A stretch of DNA of 32,775 nt, taken from contig JAAZAD010000217.1 of assembly GCA_012514505.1 (NCBI GenBank), positions 1 to 32,775 on the forward strand. The letters run 5' to 3'. Origin of the DNA: Rhodococcus sp. (in: high G+C Gram-positive bacteria) (lineage in GTDB: Bacteria > Actinomycetota > Actinomycetes > Mycobacteriales > Mycobacteriaceae). The position numbers and the translations under genes are program-made. This document shows positions 19,179 through 27,149 of the stretch, piece after piece (position 1 is the stretch's first letter; every line of letters starts with the position of its first letter). The notes below the pieces were generated by a model that had not been told where the DNA came from, did not search any database, and saw only the letters and a list, made by a program, of their open reading frames with translations.

Positions 19179-19200
19179 TCCCGAGTGTGAGGACTCGGGA
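19179..19200. promoter_or_regulatory. Inverted repeat upstream of the histidine kinase gene
   Basis: Perfect 8-bp arms tcccgagt and actcggga separated by 6 bp, ending 24 bp before the kinase start, in the 164-bp gap shared with the divergent phospholipase operon. It would overlap the -35 position of a promoter using the TACTGT box at 19213-19218. It may be the site of the neighbouring LuxR-type response regulator, by position only. Confidence 0.5.
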
Positions 19201-19224
19201 GCGAAGTATTCGTACTGTCGAGGT

Positions 19225-20412
19225 GTGAAGACGAATGCACGTAAGAGTGTGCGATGGGTGAGTCGGGCTGTGCCGGCCGGTCAATGGGCGAATGTGCTGA
19301 TCGTCCTGACGACGGCGATCCTGTACGCGATCGCGTGGCCGACGTTGCATCTGACACATCAAGTGGCGCCGCCGATCCAACCGATCGTGGCGGCGCTGGC
19401 GGCGTTTCCGTTCGTCTTGATCCGATTGAATCCCGCGATGGGCTGGGCCGTGTCGGCCGTGTCGGCGCTGGTGATTCCCCGCGTGTTCGACCTCCAGGAC
19501 GGGTACGACTACCCCTGGCAGGTTGTTCACATTCTGGTGATACTGGCGCTGCTCACCGCGGTGAGCATGCGCGCGGCCCTTCCGATCGTCGGTGTCGCGT
19601 GGGTGTCGACGGTCTTGTTGTTCTTTGCGGACACGCCGGGAACCAACGGTCGGGGGTGGGCGGTCGGATTGACGGCGATCGTCGCCTTCGGGCTGCTCGT
19701 GCGGTGGTTGGTGCTATCGCGCCGACAGTTGGCCAAGCAAGAGGAACTCAGTGAGCTCGAACGCACTCGCCGAACCGTTCTCGAAGAGAAGGCGCGAATC
19801 GCACGCGATCTGCACGACATCGTGGCCCATCACATGTCGATGGTGGTGGTTCAGGCGCAGACCGCACCGTACCGACTCAGCGACGTATCACCGGAGGCGA
19901 GAGCAGAATTCGATTCGATCGGTGCCACCGCACGCTCCGCGCTGAACGAAACACGAGGACTGCTGAACGTCCTACGCAGCGACGAACAGTCGGCGGAACA
20001 AGCACCGCAGCCGGATGCTTCGCAGATCGAGTCCCTACTGGAAGGGAGTCGCCGTGCTGGAATTTCGGTGTCGTGGAACGTCGACGGTGATCTCGGAACG
20101 CTTTCTTCTGCTTCGGGTCTCGTGGTGTACCGGATTCTCCAGGAATCGCTGGCGAACGCGGCACGGCACGCGCCCGGTGCAGCTGTTGCCGTGCGTATCG
20201 GGTGCGCTGAGCACGACACCGTCCTCAGCGTCGAGAACGGGCCGGGTTCGGCCGGGGCCGGGCACGACGTGGTGAAGCCGGAATCGGGCGGAGGAAACGG
20301 GCTGATCGGCATGCGTGAGCGCGCCCGTGCAGTCGGGGGATCGGTGATCACCGGTTCGCGTGCGGACGGTGGTTTCGAAGTCCGCGCACAGATTCCGTCG
20401 GGCTCCGCCTAG
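19225..20412 (+). CDS. Sensor histidine kinase (NarL/LiaS/DesK-like, HisKA_3)
   Basis: A 395-residue kinase. The N-terminal 165 residues form about five membrane helices with very short loops, so the likely stimulus is within or near the membrane. A coiled linker (about 165-190) follows. The phosphoacceptor is H197 in RIARDLHDIVAHHMSMV. The ATPase domain has the N-box ILQESLANAARHAPG (about 306-320) and G-box GGGNGLIGMRERARAVGG. GTG at 19225 is the only reasonable start; a TACTGT box ends six bases upstream, suggesting a leaderless transcript. The response regulator follows immediately. It is divergent from the phospholipase A2-like operon, a possible target. Confidence 0.92.
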   Translation: MKTNARKSVRWVSRAVPAGQWANVLIVLTTAILYAIAWPTLHLTHQVAPPIQPIVAALAAFPFVLIRLNPAMGWAVSAVSALVIPRVFDLQDGYDYPWQVVHILVILALLTAVSMRAALPIVGVAWVSTVLLFFADTPGTNGRGWAVGLTAIVAFGLLVRWLVLSRRQLAKQEELSELERTRRTVLEEKARIARDLHDIVAHHMSMVVVQAQTAPYRLSDVSPEARAEFDSIGATARSALNETRGLLNVLRSDEQSAEQAPQPDASQIESLLEGSRRAGISVSWNVDGDLGTLSSASGLVVYRILQESLANAARHAPGAAVAVRIGCAEHDTVLSVENGPGSAGAGHDVVKPESGGGNGLIGMRERARAVGGSVITGSRADGGFEVRAQIPSGSA

Positions 20413-20421
20413 GCTGTGCGG

Positions 20422-21084
20422 GTGGCAATCACCGTACTCATAGCCGACGATCAGGCGATGGTCCGTCAGGGTTTCGGAGCACTACTCGGAGCTCAGCAGG
20501 ACATCAGCGTGATCGGCGATGCCGCGGACGGGCGCATCGCGGTCGCGGAGGTGGAACGGCTGCGTCCTGATGTGGTGCTGATGGATGTACGAATGCCCGA
20601 AATGAACGGTCTCGATGCCGCACGCAAGATCCTCACGGCCGGCTTCGACCCACCGGTACGGGTGCTGATGCTCACCACGTTCGATATCGACGACTATGTC
20701 TACGAGGCGCTGAGTCTCGGCGCCAGTGGCTTCATGCTCAAAGATGCGCCGGCCGAAGAACTGGTGCGGGCCGTCCGCGTCGTCGCCGACGGAGAAGCGT
20801 TGCTCGCCCCGACGGTCACGCGCCGGCTCATCGCGGACGTGACGAGCCGCCGCGCGAACAGTAGACGCGAGCCCGCCGCGCTCGGTTCCCTCACCCCGCG
20901 TGAGCGCGAGGTTCTCGAACTGATCGCCACAGGACTGTCGAACACCGAGATTGCAGAACGATTGTTCGTCGCCGAGCAGACGGTGAAGACCCACGTGGGC
21001 AAGGTGCTGGCAAAGCTGAATCTGCGCGACCGTGCTCAGGCGGTGGTCCTCGCGTACGAGAGCGGACTCGTCACCCCGCGCTGA
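20422..21084 (+). CDS. NarL/FixJ-family response regulator
   Basis: A 220-residue two-domain regulator. The receiver domain has the acidic pair in LIADDQ (about 7-12), the phosphoacceptor Asp in VVLMDVRMPEMNG (D55 with this start) and a conserved Lys in FMLKDAPAEEL. The LuxR-type helix-turn-helix is LTPREREVLELIATGLSNTEIAERLFVAEQTVKTHVGKVLAKL (about 155-197). Two in-frame GTGs are possible. The one at 20422 is preferred because a TAGGCT box, overlapping the kinase stop, ends six bases upstream; the GTG at 20416 would add two residues. It pairs with the adjacent histidine kinase. Confidence 0.92.
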   Translation: MAITVLIADDQAMVRQGFGALLGAQQDISVIGDAADGRIAVAEVERLRPDVVLMDVRMPEMNGLDAARKILTAGFDPPVRVLMLTTFDIDDYVYEALSLGASGFMLKDAPAEELVRAVRVVADGEALLAPTVTRRLIADVTSRRANSRREPAALGSLTPREREVLELIATGLSNTEIAERLFVAEQTVKTHVGKVLAKLNLRDRAQAVVLAYESGLVTPR

Positions 21085-21129
21085 GTAGAAGGGGTGCCAA
21101 CGTGGTGCCCGCGGCGGCAAGATGGAGCC

Positions 21130-22161
21130 ATGCGTATCGGAATTCTGACCGGTGGCGGCGACTGCCCTGGACTGAACGCGGTGATCAGAGCTGTCGTGCG
21201 CACCGCCGATGCGCGATACGGCAGCACGGTGGTGGGTTTCCAGGACGGCTGGCGGGGGCTGCTCGAAGACCGCAAGGTGAAGCTGGCCAACGACGACGGC
21301 ATCGATCGCATCCTCACCCGCGGGGGTACCATCCTGGGCACCGCACGGGTCAATCCGGACAAGCTGCGCGCGGGCCTGGACCAGGTGAAGCAGACTCTCG
21401 ACGACAATGGGATCGACGTGCTCGTGCCGATCGGCGGGGAGGGGACCCTGACGGCGGCGAGCTGGCTGTCCGACAGCGGTGTGCCGGTTATCGGTGTTCC
21501 CAAGACCATCGACAACGACATCGATTGCACCGACGTCACCTTCGGCTTCGACACCGCACTGAGCGTGGCGACGGAGGCGATCGACCGCCTGCACACCACC
21601 GCGGAATCCCATCAGCGGGTGATGCTCGTGGAGGTCATGGGCAGGCATGCCGGGTGGATCGCGTTGCATGCTGGGCTCGCGACCGGTGCACACCTCACGC
21701 TGGTGCCCGAGGTTCCGTTCGACGTGGCGCAGGTGTGCACCATGATGAAGAAGCGATTCCAACGCGGCGACAGCCACTTCATCTGTGTCGTCGCCGAGGG
21801 CGCAGCGCCGACGCCTGAGTCGATGAGCCTGCGCGAAGGCGGTATCGACGAGTTCGGGCACAAGCGGTTCACCGGCGTCGCCCAACAACTCGGAGACGAA
21901 ATCGAACGACGCATCGGGAAGGAAGTGCGCACGACCGTGCTCGGACACGTTCAGCGCGGTGGTACGCCGACAGCGCACGATCGAGTTCTGGCCACACGTT
22001 TCGGCGTGTACGCGACCGACGCCGCGCATCGTGGTGACTTCGGCCGAATGGTTGCGTTGCACGGCACCCGGATCGAACTCGTGGAGCTTGCGGCCGCCAC
22101 ACGCCAACTGAAGACCGTTCCACGATGGCGGTACGACGAAGTTGCGGCGTTCTTCGGCTGA
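21130..22161 (+). CDS. pfkA: ATP-dependent 6-phosphofructokinase
   Basis: A 343-residue group III phosphofructokinase that phosphorylates fructose 6-phosphate in glycolysis. Motifs: [17 protein letters not shown] (4-20), [11 protein letters not shown] (100-110), the catalytic PKTIDND (124-130) and [10 protein letters not shown]. The residue after GGE is glycine (G105), which in this family marks ATP use, although K125 is the lysine also seen in pyrophosphate-dependent members. Actinobacterial enzymes with this Gly/Lys combination are known to use ATP. The ATG at 21130 fits the family N-terminus; GGAG is only two bases upstream. In M. tuberculosis (Rv3010c) it also lies between gatA and gatB. 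Confidence 0.95.
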   Translation: MRIGILTGGGDCPGLNAVIRAVVRTADARYGSTVVGFQDGWRGLLEDRKVKLANDDGIDRILTRGGTILGTARVNPDKLRAGLDQVKQTLDDNGIDVLVPIGGEGTLTAASWLSDSGVPVIGVPKTIDNDIDCTDVTFGFDTALSVATEAIDRLHTTAESHQRVMLVEVMGRHAGWIALHAGLATGAHLTLVPEVPFDVAQVCTMMKKRFQRGDSHFICVVAEGAAPTPESMSLREGGIDEFGHKRFTGVAQQLGDEIERRIGKEVRTTVLGHVQRGGTPTAHDRVLATRFGVYATDAAHRGDFGRMVALHGTRIELVELAAATRQLKTVPRWRYDEVAAFFG

Positions 22162-22206
22162 CCGGCCTCCCGGTGCACCGGCTCCCGAGGTCGGTCCGTC
22201 ACCGCA

Positions 22207-22212
22207 TAAACT
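22207..22212 (+). promoter_or_regulatory. Putative -10 box for leaderless gatB
   Basis: TAAACT ends 7 nt before the ATG at 22220, so transcription may begin at that codon. No Shine-Dalgarno precedes the ATG. Confidence 0.45.
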
Positions 22213-22219
22213 CGTGAGC

Positions 22220-23728
22220 ATGACTGCTCTCGACGCACCGGAGATCCTCGACTACGACGACGTGCTCGCCACGTACGAGCCGGTCCTCGGCATGGAGGTA
22301 CACGTCGAACTGGGCACGAACACCAAGATGTTCTGCCCCTGCCCGACCGAGTTCGGCGGCGAGCCCAACACACAGGTGTGCCCGGTGTGTCTGGGTATGC
22401 CGGGGTCGCTGCCCGTCGTGAACGAGATCGCCGTGGAGTCGGCGATCCGTATCGGGTTGGCACTGAACTGCTCCGTGACTCCCTGGGGGCGCTTCGCGCG
22501 CAAGAACTACTTCTACCCGGACCAGCCGAAGAACTACCAGATCAGTCAGTACGACGAGCCCATCGTTCACGACGGGTACCTCGATGTGGTCCTCGACGAC
22601 GGGAGCACCTTCCGCGTCGAGATCGAGCGCGCGCACATGGAGGAGGACACTGGGAAGTCGCTGCACATCGGCGGCGCGACCGGGCGAATCCACGGTGCCA
22701 GCCACTCTCTGCTCGACTACAACCGTGCCGGCGTGCCGTTGGTCGAGATCGTCACCAAGCCGATCGAGGGTGCCGGTGAACGAGCACCCGAGGTGGCCCG
22801 CGCTTACGTCGCGGCACTGCGTGATCTGTTGAAGGCGCTCGACGTTTCCGATGTCCGGATGGATCAGGGTTCGCTTCGTTGTGACGCCAACGTGTCGCTG
22901 AAGCCGATCGGCGCGGAGAAGTTCGGTACCCGCACGGAGACCAAGAACGTCAACTCGCTCAAGAGCGTCGAGGTGGCGGTCCGTTACGAGATGCGCCGCC
23001 AGGCCGCAGTGCTGAAGTCGGGTGGCGAGGTGACGCTGGAGACGCGGCACTTCCAGGAAGGCGACGGCACCACGTCTGCCGGACGGCCGAAGGAATCGGC
23101 CGAGGACTACCGGTACTTCCCGGAACCCGACCTCGAGCCGGTCGCGCCGAGCGAAGAACTGGTCGAGCGGCTGCGTGGCACCCTTCCCGAACTGCCGTGG
23201 GTACGCCGTGCCCGGATTCAGGCCGACTGGGGTGTGTCGGACGAGGTGATGCGTGACCTCGTCAACGCGGGCGCTCTCGATCTCGTGATCGCGACGGCCG
23301 ATGCCGGTGCGTCACCGGAGGCAGCCCGCTCGTGGTGGGTGTCGTACCTGTCGCAGCAGGCGAACACTCGCGGCGTCGAATTGGCAGACCTCCCCATCAC
23401 TCCCGCCCAGGTCGCCAAGGTGGTCGAACTCGTCGACAGCGGAAAGCTGAACAACAAGATCGCTCGCCAGGTCGTCGACCACGTAATGGACGGCGAGGGT
23501 GAGCCCGAACAGATCGTGGAAGCGCGGTCACTCGTCGTCGAGCGCGACGACACCAAGCTGCAGGCCGCGGTCGACGAAGCGCTGGCCGCCAACCCGGACA
23601 TCGCCGACAAGATTCGCAGCGGCAAGGTCGCAGCGGCTGGAAAGATCGTCGGCGACGTCATGAAGGCCACTCGTGGACAGGCCGATCCGGCACGAGTGAA
23701 GGAACTTGTCATTGCCGCATGCAGCTGA
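22220..23728 (+). CDS. gatB: Asp-tRNA(Asn)/Glu-tRNA(Gln) amidotransferase subunit B
   Basis: A 502-residue subunit that binds the misacylated tRNA, activates its side chain with ATP and receives ammonia from GatA. It shows [18 protein letters not shown] (about 22-39), the cysteine-rich segment [28 protein letters not shown] (zinc-site region), [16 protein letters not shown] and MEEDTGKS, then the C-terminal YqeY-like tRNA-binding domain (about 350-502). The ATG at 22220 is chosen since a TAAACT box lies 7 nt before it; the GTG at 22214 would add two residues. It works with GatC and GatA encoded at 15338-17115. Confidence 0.96.
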   Translation: MTALDAPEILDYDDVLATYEPVLGMEVHVELGTNTKMFCPCPTEFGGEPNTQVCPVCLGMPGSLPVVNEIAVESAIRIGLALNCSVTPWGRFARKNYFYPDQPKNYQISQYDEPIVHDGYLDVVLDDGSTFRVEIERAHMEEDTGKSLHIGGATGRIHGASHSLLDYNRAGVPLVEIVTKPIEGAGERAPEVARAYVAALRDLLKALDVSDVRMDQGSLRCDANVSLKPIGAEKFGTRTETKNVNSLKSVEVAVRYEMRRQAAVLKSGGEVTLETRHFQEGDGTTSAGRPKESAEDYRYFPEPDLEPVAPSEELVERLRGTLPELPWVRRARIQADWGVSDEVMRDLVNAGALDLVIATADAGASPEAARSWWVSYLSQQANTRGVELADLPITPAQVAKVVELVDSGKLNNKIARQVVDHVMDGEGEPEQIVEARSLVVERDDTKLQAAVDEALAANPDIADKIRSGKVAAAGKIVGDVMKATRGQADPARVKELVIAACS

Positions 23729-23739
23729 TGACGCCGCAC

Positions 23740-23745
23740 TAACGT
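23740..23745 (+). promoter_or_regulatory. Putative -10 box for the antiporter gene
   Basis: TAACGT ends 8 nt before the ATG at 23754. A weak AGAGG is also present, so a leaderless or a very short leader is possible. Confidence 0.4.
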
Positions 23746-23753
23746 AGAGGCGC

Positions 23754-24944
23754 ATGGACGCTGCCGTCGCCACTTCCTTGTTCTGGATCAGTGTGGCGGC
23801 AGTGCTCGGGCCGGTGATTGCCGCTGTGATGCCTCGCCGGCTCGTTCCCGAGGTCGTGCTGCTGTTGGTCGCCGGTGTCCTCATCGGACCCTACGCGTTC
23901 GAGCTGGCATCGGTGGACAGCGAGATCGGGCTTCTGCGGGAACTGGGCCTGGGCTTGCTGTTTCTGCTCGCGGGCTACGAGATCGAGGTGAAGGAACTCA
24001 CCGGTAGAGGCGGGCGCCGGGCGCTGGTCACCTGGCTGGTGTGCTTCGCGCTCGCCCTCGCCACGGTGGGCGCACTCGCCGCGTGGGGTGTGGTGCACGC
24101 AGGCATCGCGGTGGCTATTGCCCTCACGTCGACTTCTCTCGGCACATTGCTGCCGATCCTGACCGACCGCGGACTCCTGAACACCCCGATCGGTCGGTCG
24201 GTTCTCAATCACGGTGCAATGGGTGAACTGCTCCCGGTGATCGCGATGGCGATCCTGCTCGGTGCGCGCGGCGCCGCAGTGTCGCTCGTCGTCCTCGCCG
24301 TGTTCGCCGCGGTGGCGGTGCTCGTGGCGTGGCTACCGCGACGGATCGTGCACGAAGGGTCGCGGTTCCACCACTTCGTACGGCGCACATCCGACACGAC
24401 CGCGCAGACCCCGGTGCGGTTGACGATGCTGCTGCTCGTCGGGCTCATCGCGCTGGCGGTCGTGTTCGATCTCGACGTGATTCTGGGCGCGTTCGCCGCG
24501 GGGTTCATCCTGCGCCGACTCGTACCGGCCGGGAATGAAACGCTCGAGTCGAAACTCGACGGCCTCGCCTACGGGTTCCTCATACCGATCTTCTTCGTGA
24601 CGTCGGGGATGACGATCGACGTGGGTGCAGTCGCGGATGCACCCGGGGCCCTCGCGGCGTTCTTCGTGCTGCTCGTCGTCGTCCGCGGTGTCCCCGTGTT
24701 CGTGGCAACGCGCATGGACCGTTCGGGGGACGGTCGCTCGTTCGGCACGTCGGAACAGTTCCAGATCGCGCTGTATTCGACGACTGCGCTTCCCATCATC
24801 GTCGCCGTGACCGGCGTGGCCGTAGCGGCGGGGGAGATGAGCAACGCGTCGGCGTCGATCCTTGTTGCGGCCGGTGCAGCCACGATCCTGATCCTCCCGC
24901 CGACCGCCAGCGCACTGCCGACTCGGGTCACATCGCGCAGCTAG
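23754..24944 (+). CDS. Cation:proton antiporter (CPA2/Kef-type membrane domain)
   Basis: A 396-residue integral membrane protein with about 12 hydrophobic helices and no C-terminal Trk/RCK domain. It shows the family features VPEVVLLLVAGVLIGPY (about 31-47), LGLGLLFLLAGYEIEVKEL (about 65-83), ALTSTSLGTLLPIL in the first half of the transport unit, and NHGAMGELLPVIAMA with the membrane-buried acidic residue. Kef/CPA2 proteins exchange Na+ or K+ for protons; the ion here cannot be told from sequence. The ATG is 25 bp after the gatB stop. Its stop is 10 bp from that of the convergent lipoprotein gene. Confidence 0.88.
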   Translation: MDAAVATSLFWISVAAVLGPVIAAVMPRRLVPEVVLLLVAGVLIGPYAFELASVDSEIGLLRELGLGLLFLLAGYEIEVKELTGRGGRRALVTWLVCFALALATVGALAAWGVVHAGIAVAIALTSTSLGTLLPILTDRGLLNTPIGRSVLNHGAMGELLPVIAMAILLGARGAAVSLVVLAVFAAVAVLVAWLPRRIVHEGSRFHHFVRRTSDTTAQTPVRLTMLLLVGLIALAVVFDLDVILGAFAAGFILRRLVPAGNETLESKLDGLAYGFLIPIFFVTSGMTIDVGAVADAPGALAAFFVLLVVVRGVPVFVATRMDRSGDGRSFGTSEQFQIALYSTTALPIIVAVTGVAVAAGEMSNASASILVAAGAATILILPPTASALPTRVTSRS

Positions 24945-24954
24945 TCGAAGCTTG

Positions 24955-26109
24955 TCAGTCGAAGCCCCCGCCGCCGGCGGGCAACGGCATCTTCACGACA
25001 CGGTCGTCGTTGGGTCCCGGCCGGCCGACCCCGTCCTTGTTGACGGTGCCCACCCAGATAAGGCCGTCCGATCCCAGTGCGGCACCGTTCAGCCGTCCGT
25101 ACTTGTCTTTCGCGACGACGGATGGCTCGGCTGTGACCGCGCCGTTCGGGTCTGCGGCGAGTGCGGACATCGCCTGCCCGTCGCTCAACGACACGGCGAC
25201 GACGTTTTCGGCAGCAACACAGCCGCCGACACCGGGATGCTCGGGCCACGTCCACACGGGGGAGGTCACCGAACCGTCGGCTCCGACTCGCTGGAGACGA
25301 TCCTCGAGAGCGGTCCGGTCGGTTACCCAGGTGGCGATACCGGGGTCGACGCACACGCCGCCGGCAGTGCCGATGCCGGAGAGCACGACTTCGGGAATCG
25401 GCTGAGCACCCTCGGGAGCGGGGAACAAGTGGGTGACCTTGAGGAGCTTTCCCGCCAGCGATGCCGGGTCTGCCGCCGCAGCGGGGTTGCCGGCATCGCT
25501 CGTGAGCACCATCAGGTCGGTGGGGCTGGAGAATTCGAGTGATCCGCGGTTGCCGCTCTGTGCGCGCGGAATACCACTGAGAATGACCTTGGCGCTGTCG
25601 CCCGGAGCGATCCGGACCACGCGGTTGTCGGTAGCGGTGGTGATGTAGGCGTAGATCAGGCGGTCTTCCACGAAAGTCGGTGACAGTGCGATATCGAGCA
25701 GCCCACCGTCGGAACTTCCGTCGACTTCCACGTGTGCGATCTCGCGGGGTTCGACGCCTTCTGCGACCTCGAGTATGCGACCGGTGCGTCGCTCGGCGAC
25801 CAACGCGGCAGTGCCTCCGGGCAGAGTCACCAACCCGCCGGTCACGTCGAGGCAGGTCGCGACGACTGCCGGGTCCGGGTCCTCGCACGGGCCGAGTGGT
25901 CCACTGGGTGCCTCGGGCGTCGTCGACTCGGGTGCTTCGCTCTCGGGACTCACATCCACCGGGGCGATGGACGGCTCCGGGCTGAACGGGGACGATGCGG
26001 ATTCGTCGAAGCGGGCACACCCGCTCGCCAATGCCATGGTGACGACGAATACCGCCAGACCCACCACCGTTCTGCCGGGCGTTTTCCGGCGCCACCCACC
26101 CACAGTCAT
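24955..26109 (-). CDS. LppZ-like lipoprotein, PQQ/glucose-sorbosone dehydrogenase-type beta-propeller
   Basis: A 384-residue exported lipoprotein. The lipobox ALASGC puts the lipidated cysteine at C31, followed by a Ser/Pro/Glu-rich linker to about residue 72. The remainder resembles the six-bladed propeller of soluble glucose/sorbosone dehydrogenases, with GGLLDIALSPTF, the repeated LSGIP/LSGIG segments, and DGLIWVGTVNKDG and RVVKMPLP near the end. Typical catalytic histidine positions are not obvious, so enzymatic activity is uncertain. The M. tuberculosis counterpart in the same place is Rv3006 (lppZ). It is divergent from doxX and starts 7 nt after a TAACGT box. The end is 10 bp from the antiporter stop. 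Confidence 0.85.
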   Translation of the reverse strand: MTVGGWRRKTPGRTVVGLAVFVVTMALASGCARFDESASSPFSPEPSIAPVDVSPESEAPESTTPEAPSGPLGPCEDPDPAVVATCLDVTGGLVTLPGGTAALVAERRTGRILEVAEGVEPREIAHVEVDGSSDGGLLDIALSPTFVEDRLIYAYITTATDNRVVRIAPGDSAKVILSGIPRAQSGNRGSLEFSSPTDLMVLTSDAGNPAAAADPASLAGKLLKVTHLFPAPEGAQPIPEVVLSGIGTAGGVCVDPGIATWVTDRTALEDRLQRVGADGSVTSPVWTWPEHPGVGGCVAAENVVAVSLSDGQAMSALAADPNGAVTAEPSVVAKDKYGRLNGAALGSDGLIWVGTVNKDGVGRPGPNDDRVVKMPLPAGGGGFD

Positions 26110-26116
26110 GGGTCAG

Positions 26117-26122
26117 ACGTTA
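26117..26122 (-). promoter_or_regulatory. Putative -10 box for the LppZ-like gene
   Basis: On the minus strand TAACGT ends exactly 7 nt before the ATG at 26109, which predicts a leaderless transcript. Confidence 0.55.
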
Positions 26123-26185
26123 CGGAAGGTTCCGGCCGCGCCGCCACGCCGGTTCGACTTACCGCCCTCGGTGTCGACTTCGGCC

Positions 26186-26191
26186 TACGCT
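26186..26191 (+). promoter_or_regulatory. Putative -10 box for the DoxX gene
   Basis: TACGCT ends 7 nt before the GTG at 26199. There is no Shine-Dalgarno, so a leaderless transcript is plausible. Confidence 0.4.
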
Positions 26192-26198
26192 GAGCCCT

Positions 26199-27050
26199 GT
26201 GACCGACATGCCGAAAGACCCCAGCAAGTCGTCCAAATCGGATGGGTTGCCGCGCACCGACGACGAACTCGACTCCGGCGCCGCAGGTGCAGCTCTGCCA
26301 ACGGAGCACATCCCGACGCATTCCGCCATGTCCGAGCAATCGGAACAGTATGTTCCCGGTCGGACCACTGTGCCGGACCAGACCATTGCGCCGGACCAAC
26401 CCACCGAGGTGATGGCGACGCCCGCGGCGCAGCAGCAGGTCGCGGGGGCTCCGACAGCTGCCGCTCCCGTAGGGAAGCACGAGCGCGACGATCAGCGCTC
26501 CGCCGAGCAGGGACGTGAGACCGACACCAAGGCGAGGCGCGGAGCCCTGGATCTGGGGTTGTTGTGCCTGAGGTTGATCGTCGGCGTCACGATGCTGGCC
26601 CACGGACTGCAGAAGCTCTTCGGGTTGTGGAACGGTCCAGGGCTCGACGGTTTCGAGAACATCCTGACAGAAGCAGGTTTCGACTACGCTCAGCCGCTCG
26701 CGGTACTGGGAGCCATCGGTGAAGTGGCCGGCGGTGCACTGCTGATTCTCGGCCTCCTGACGCCGTTCGCTGCGGCATCGGTTCTGGCTGTGATGATCAA
26801 TGCGTGGGCGTTCCGGCAGATCGCAGAGCCGGGGCCCGAGTACTTTGCTCCGGCGGGCACCGAGTACGAGACGTTGCTCGGTGTGTGCGCCGGCGTCATC
26901 ATCCTGACCGGGCCCGGCCGCATTTCCCTCGACGGCCGCCGAGGGTGGGCGACACGTCCGTTCCTGGGTTCGTTCGTGGTGCTCCTGCTGGGTATCGCTG
27001 CGGGCGTCTGCGTCTGGATCTTCCTCAACGGAGCGAATCCGCTGATCTGA
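26199..27050 (+). CDS. DoxX family membrane protein with long disordered N-terminus
   Basis: A 283-residue protein. Residues 1-110 are hydrophilic, rich in Pro, Thr, Asp and Gln, and probably disordered on the cytoplasmic side. The DoxX domain (about 112-250) has RLIVGVTMLAHGLQKLFGLWNGPGL (about 124-148), VLGAIGEVAGGALLILGLLTPFAAASVLAVM (about 167-197) and a further pair of helices, ending in a last helix (about 258-277). DoxX-like proteins associate with redox functions in the membrane, for example with superoxide dismutase and thiosulfate transfer in mycobacteria; the partner is unknown here. GTG 26199 or ATG 26208 could be used; the former lies 7 nt after a TACGCT box. The counterpart is Rv3005c. 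Confidence 0.85.
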   Translation: MTDMPKDPSKSSKSDGLPRTDDELDSGAAGAALPTEHIPTHSAMSEQSEQYVPGRTTVPDQTIAPDQPTEVMATPAAQQQVAGAPTAAAPVGKHERDDQRSAEQGRETDTKARRGALDLGLLCLRLIVGVTMLAHGLQKLFGLWNGPGLDGFENILTEAGFDYAQPLAVLGAIGEVAGGALLILGLLTPFAAASVLAVMINAWAFRQIAEPGPEYFAPAGTEYETLLGVCAGVIILTGPGRISLDGRRGWATRPFLGSFVVLLLGIAAGVCVWIFLNGANPLI

Positions 27051-27079
27051 TTTCCACCCACCTCCGACCCCCCATCTCG

Positions 27080-27126
27080 ACGAATGTCACACCGGTTCGC
27101 GTGAGCTGAACCGGTGTGACATTCGT
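27080..27126. terminator. Long perfect hairpin between convergent doxX and ilvD
   Basis: Arms of 19 bp (acgaatgtcacaccggttc at 27080-27098 and its exact reverse complement at 27108-27126) surround a 9-nt loop. It sits between the stops of two convergent genes and would act as a bidirectional terminator. There is no T-run on either side, only C- and G-rich flanks that can extend the stem imperfectly. Confidence 0.7.
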
Positions 27127-27149
27127 TCGGGTAGGGGTGGGGTTTCGGT

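Noticed and set aside
22142-22219. N-terminal extension of GatB from the pfkA end
   Set aside because: No GatB similarity in the added 26 residues; ATG 22220 or GTG 22214 fits the family.
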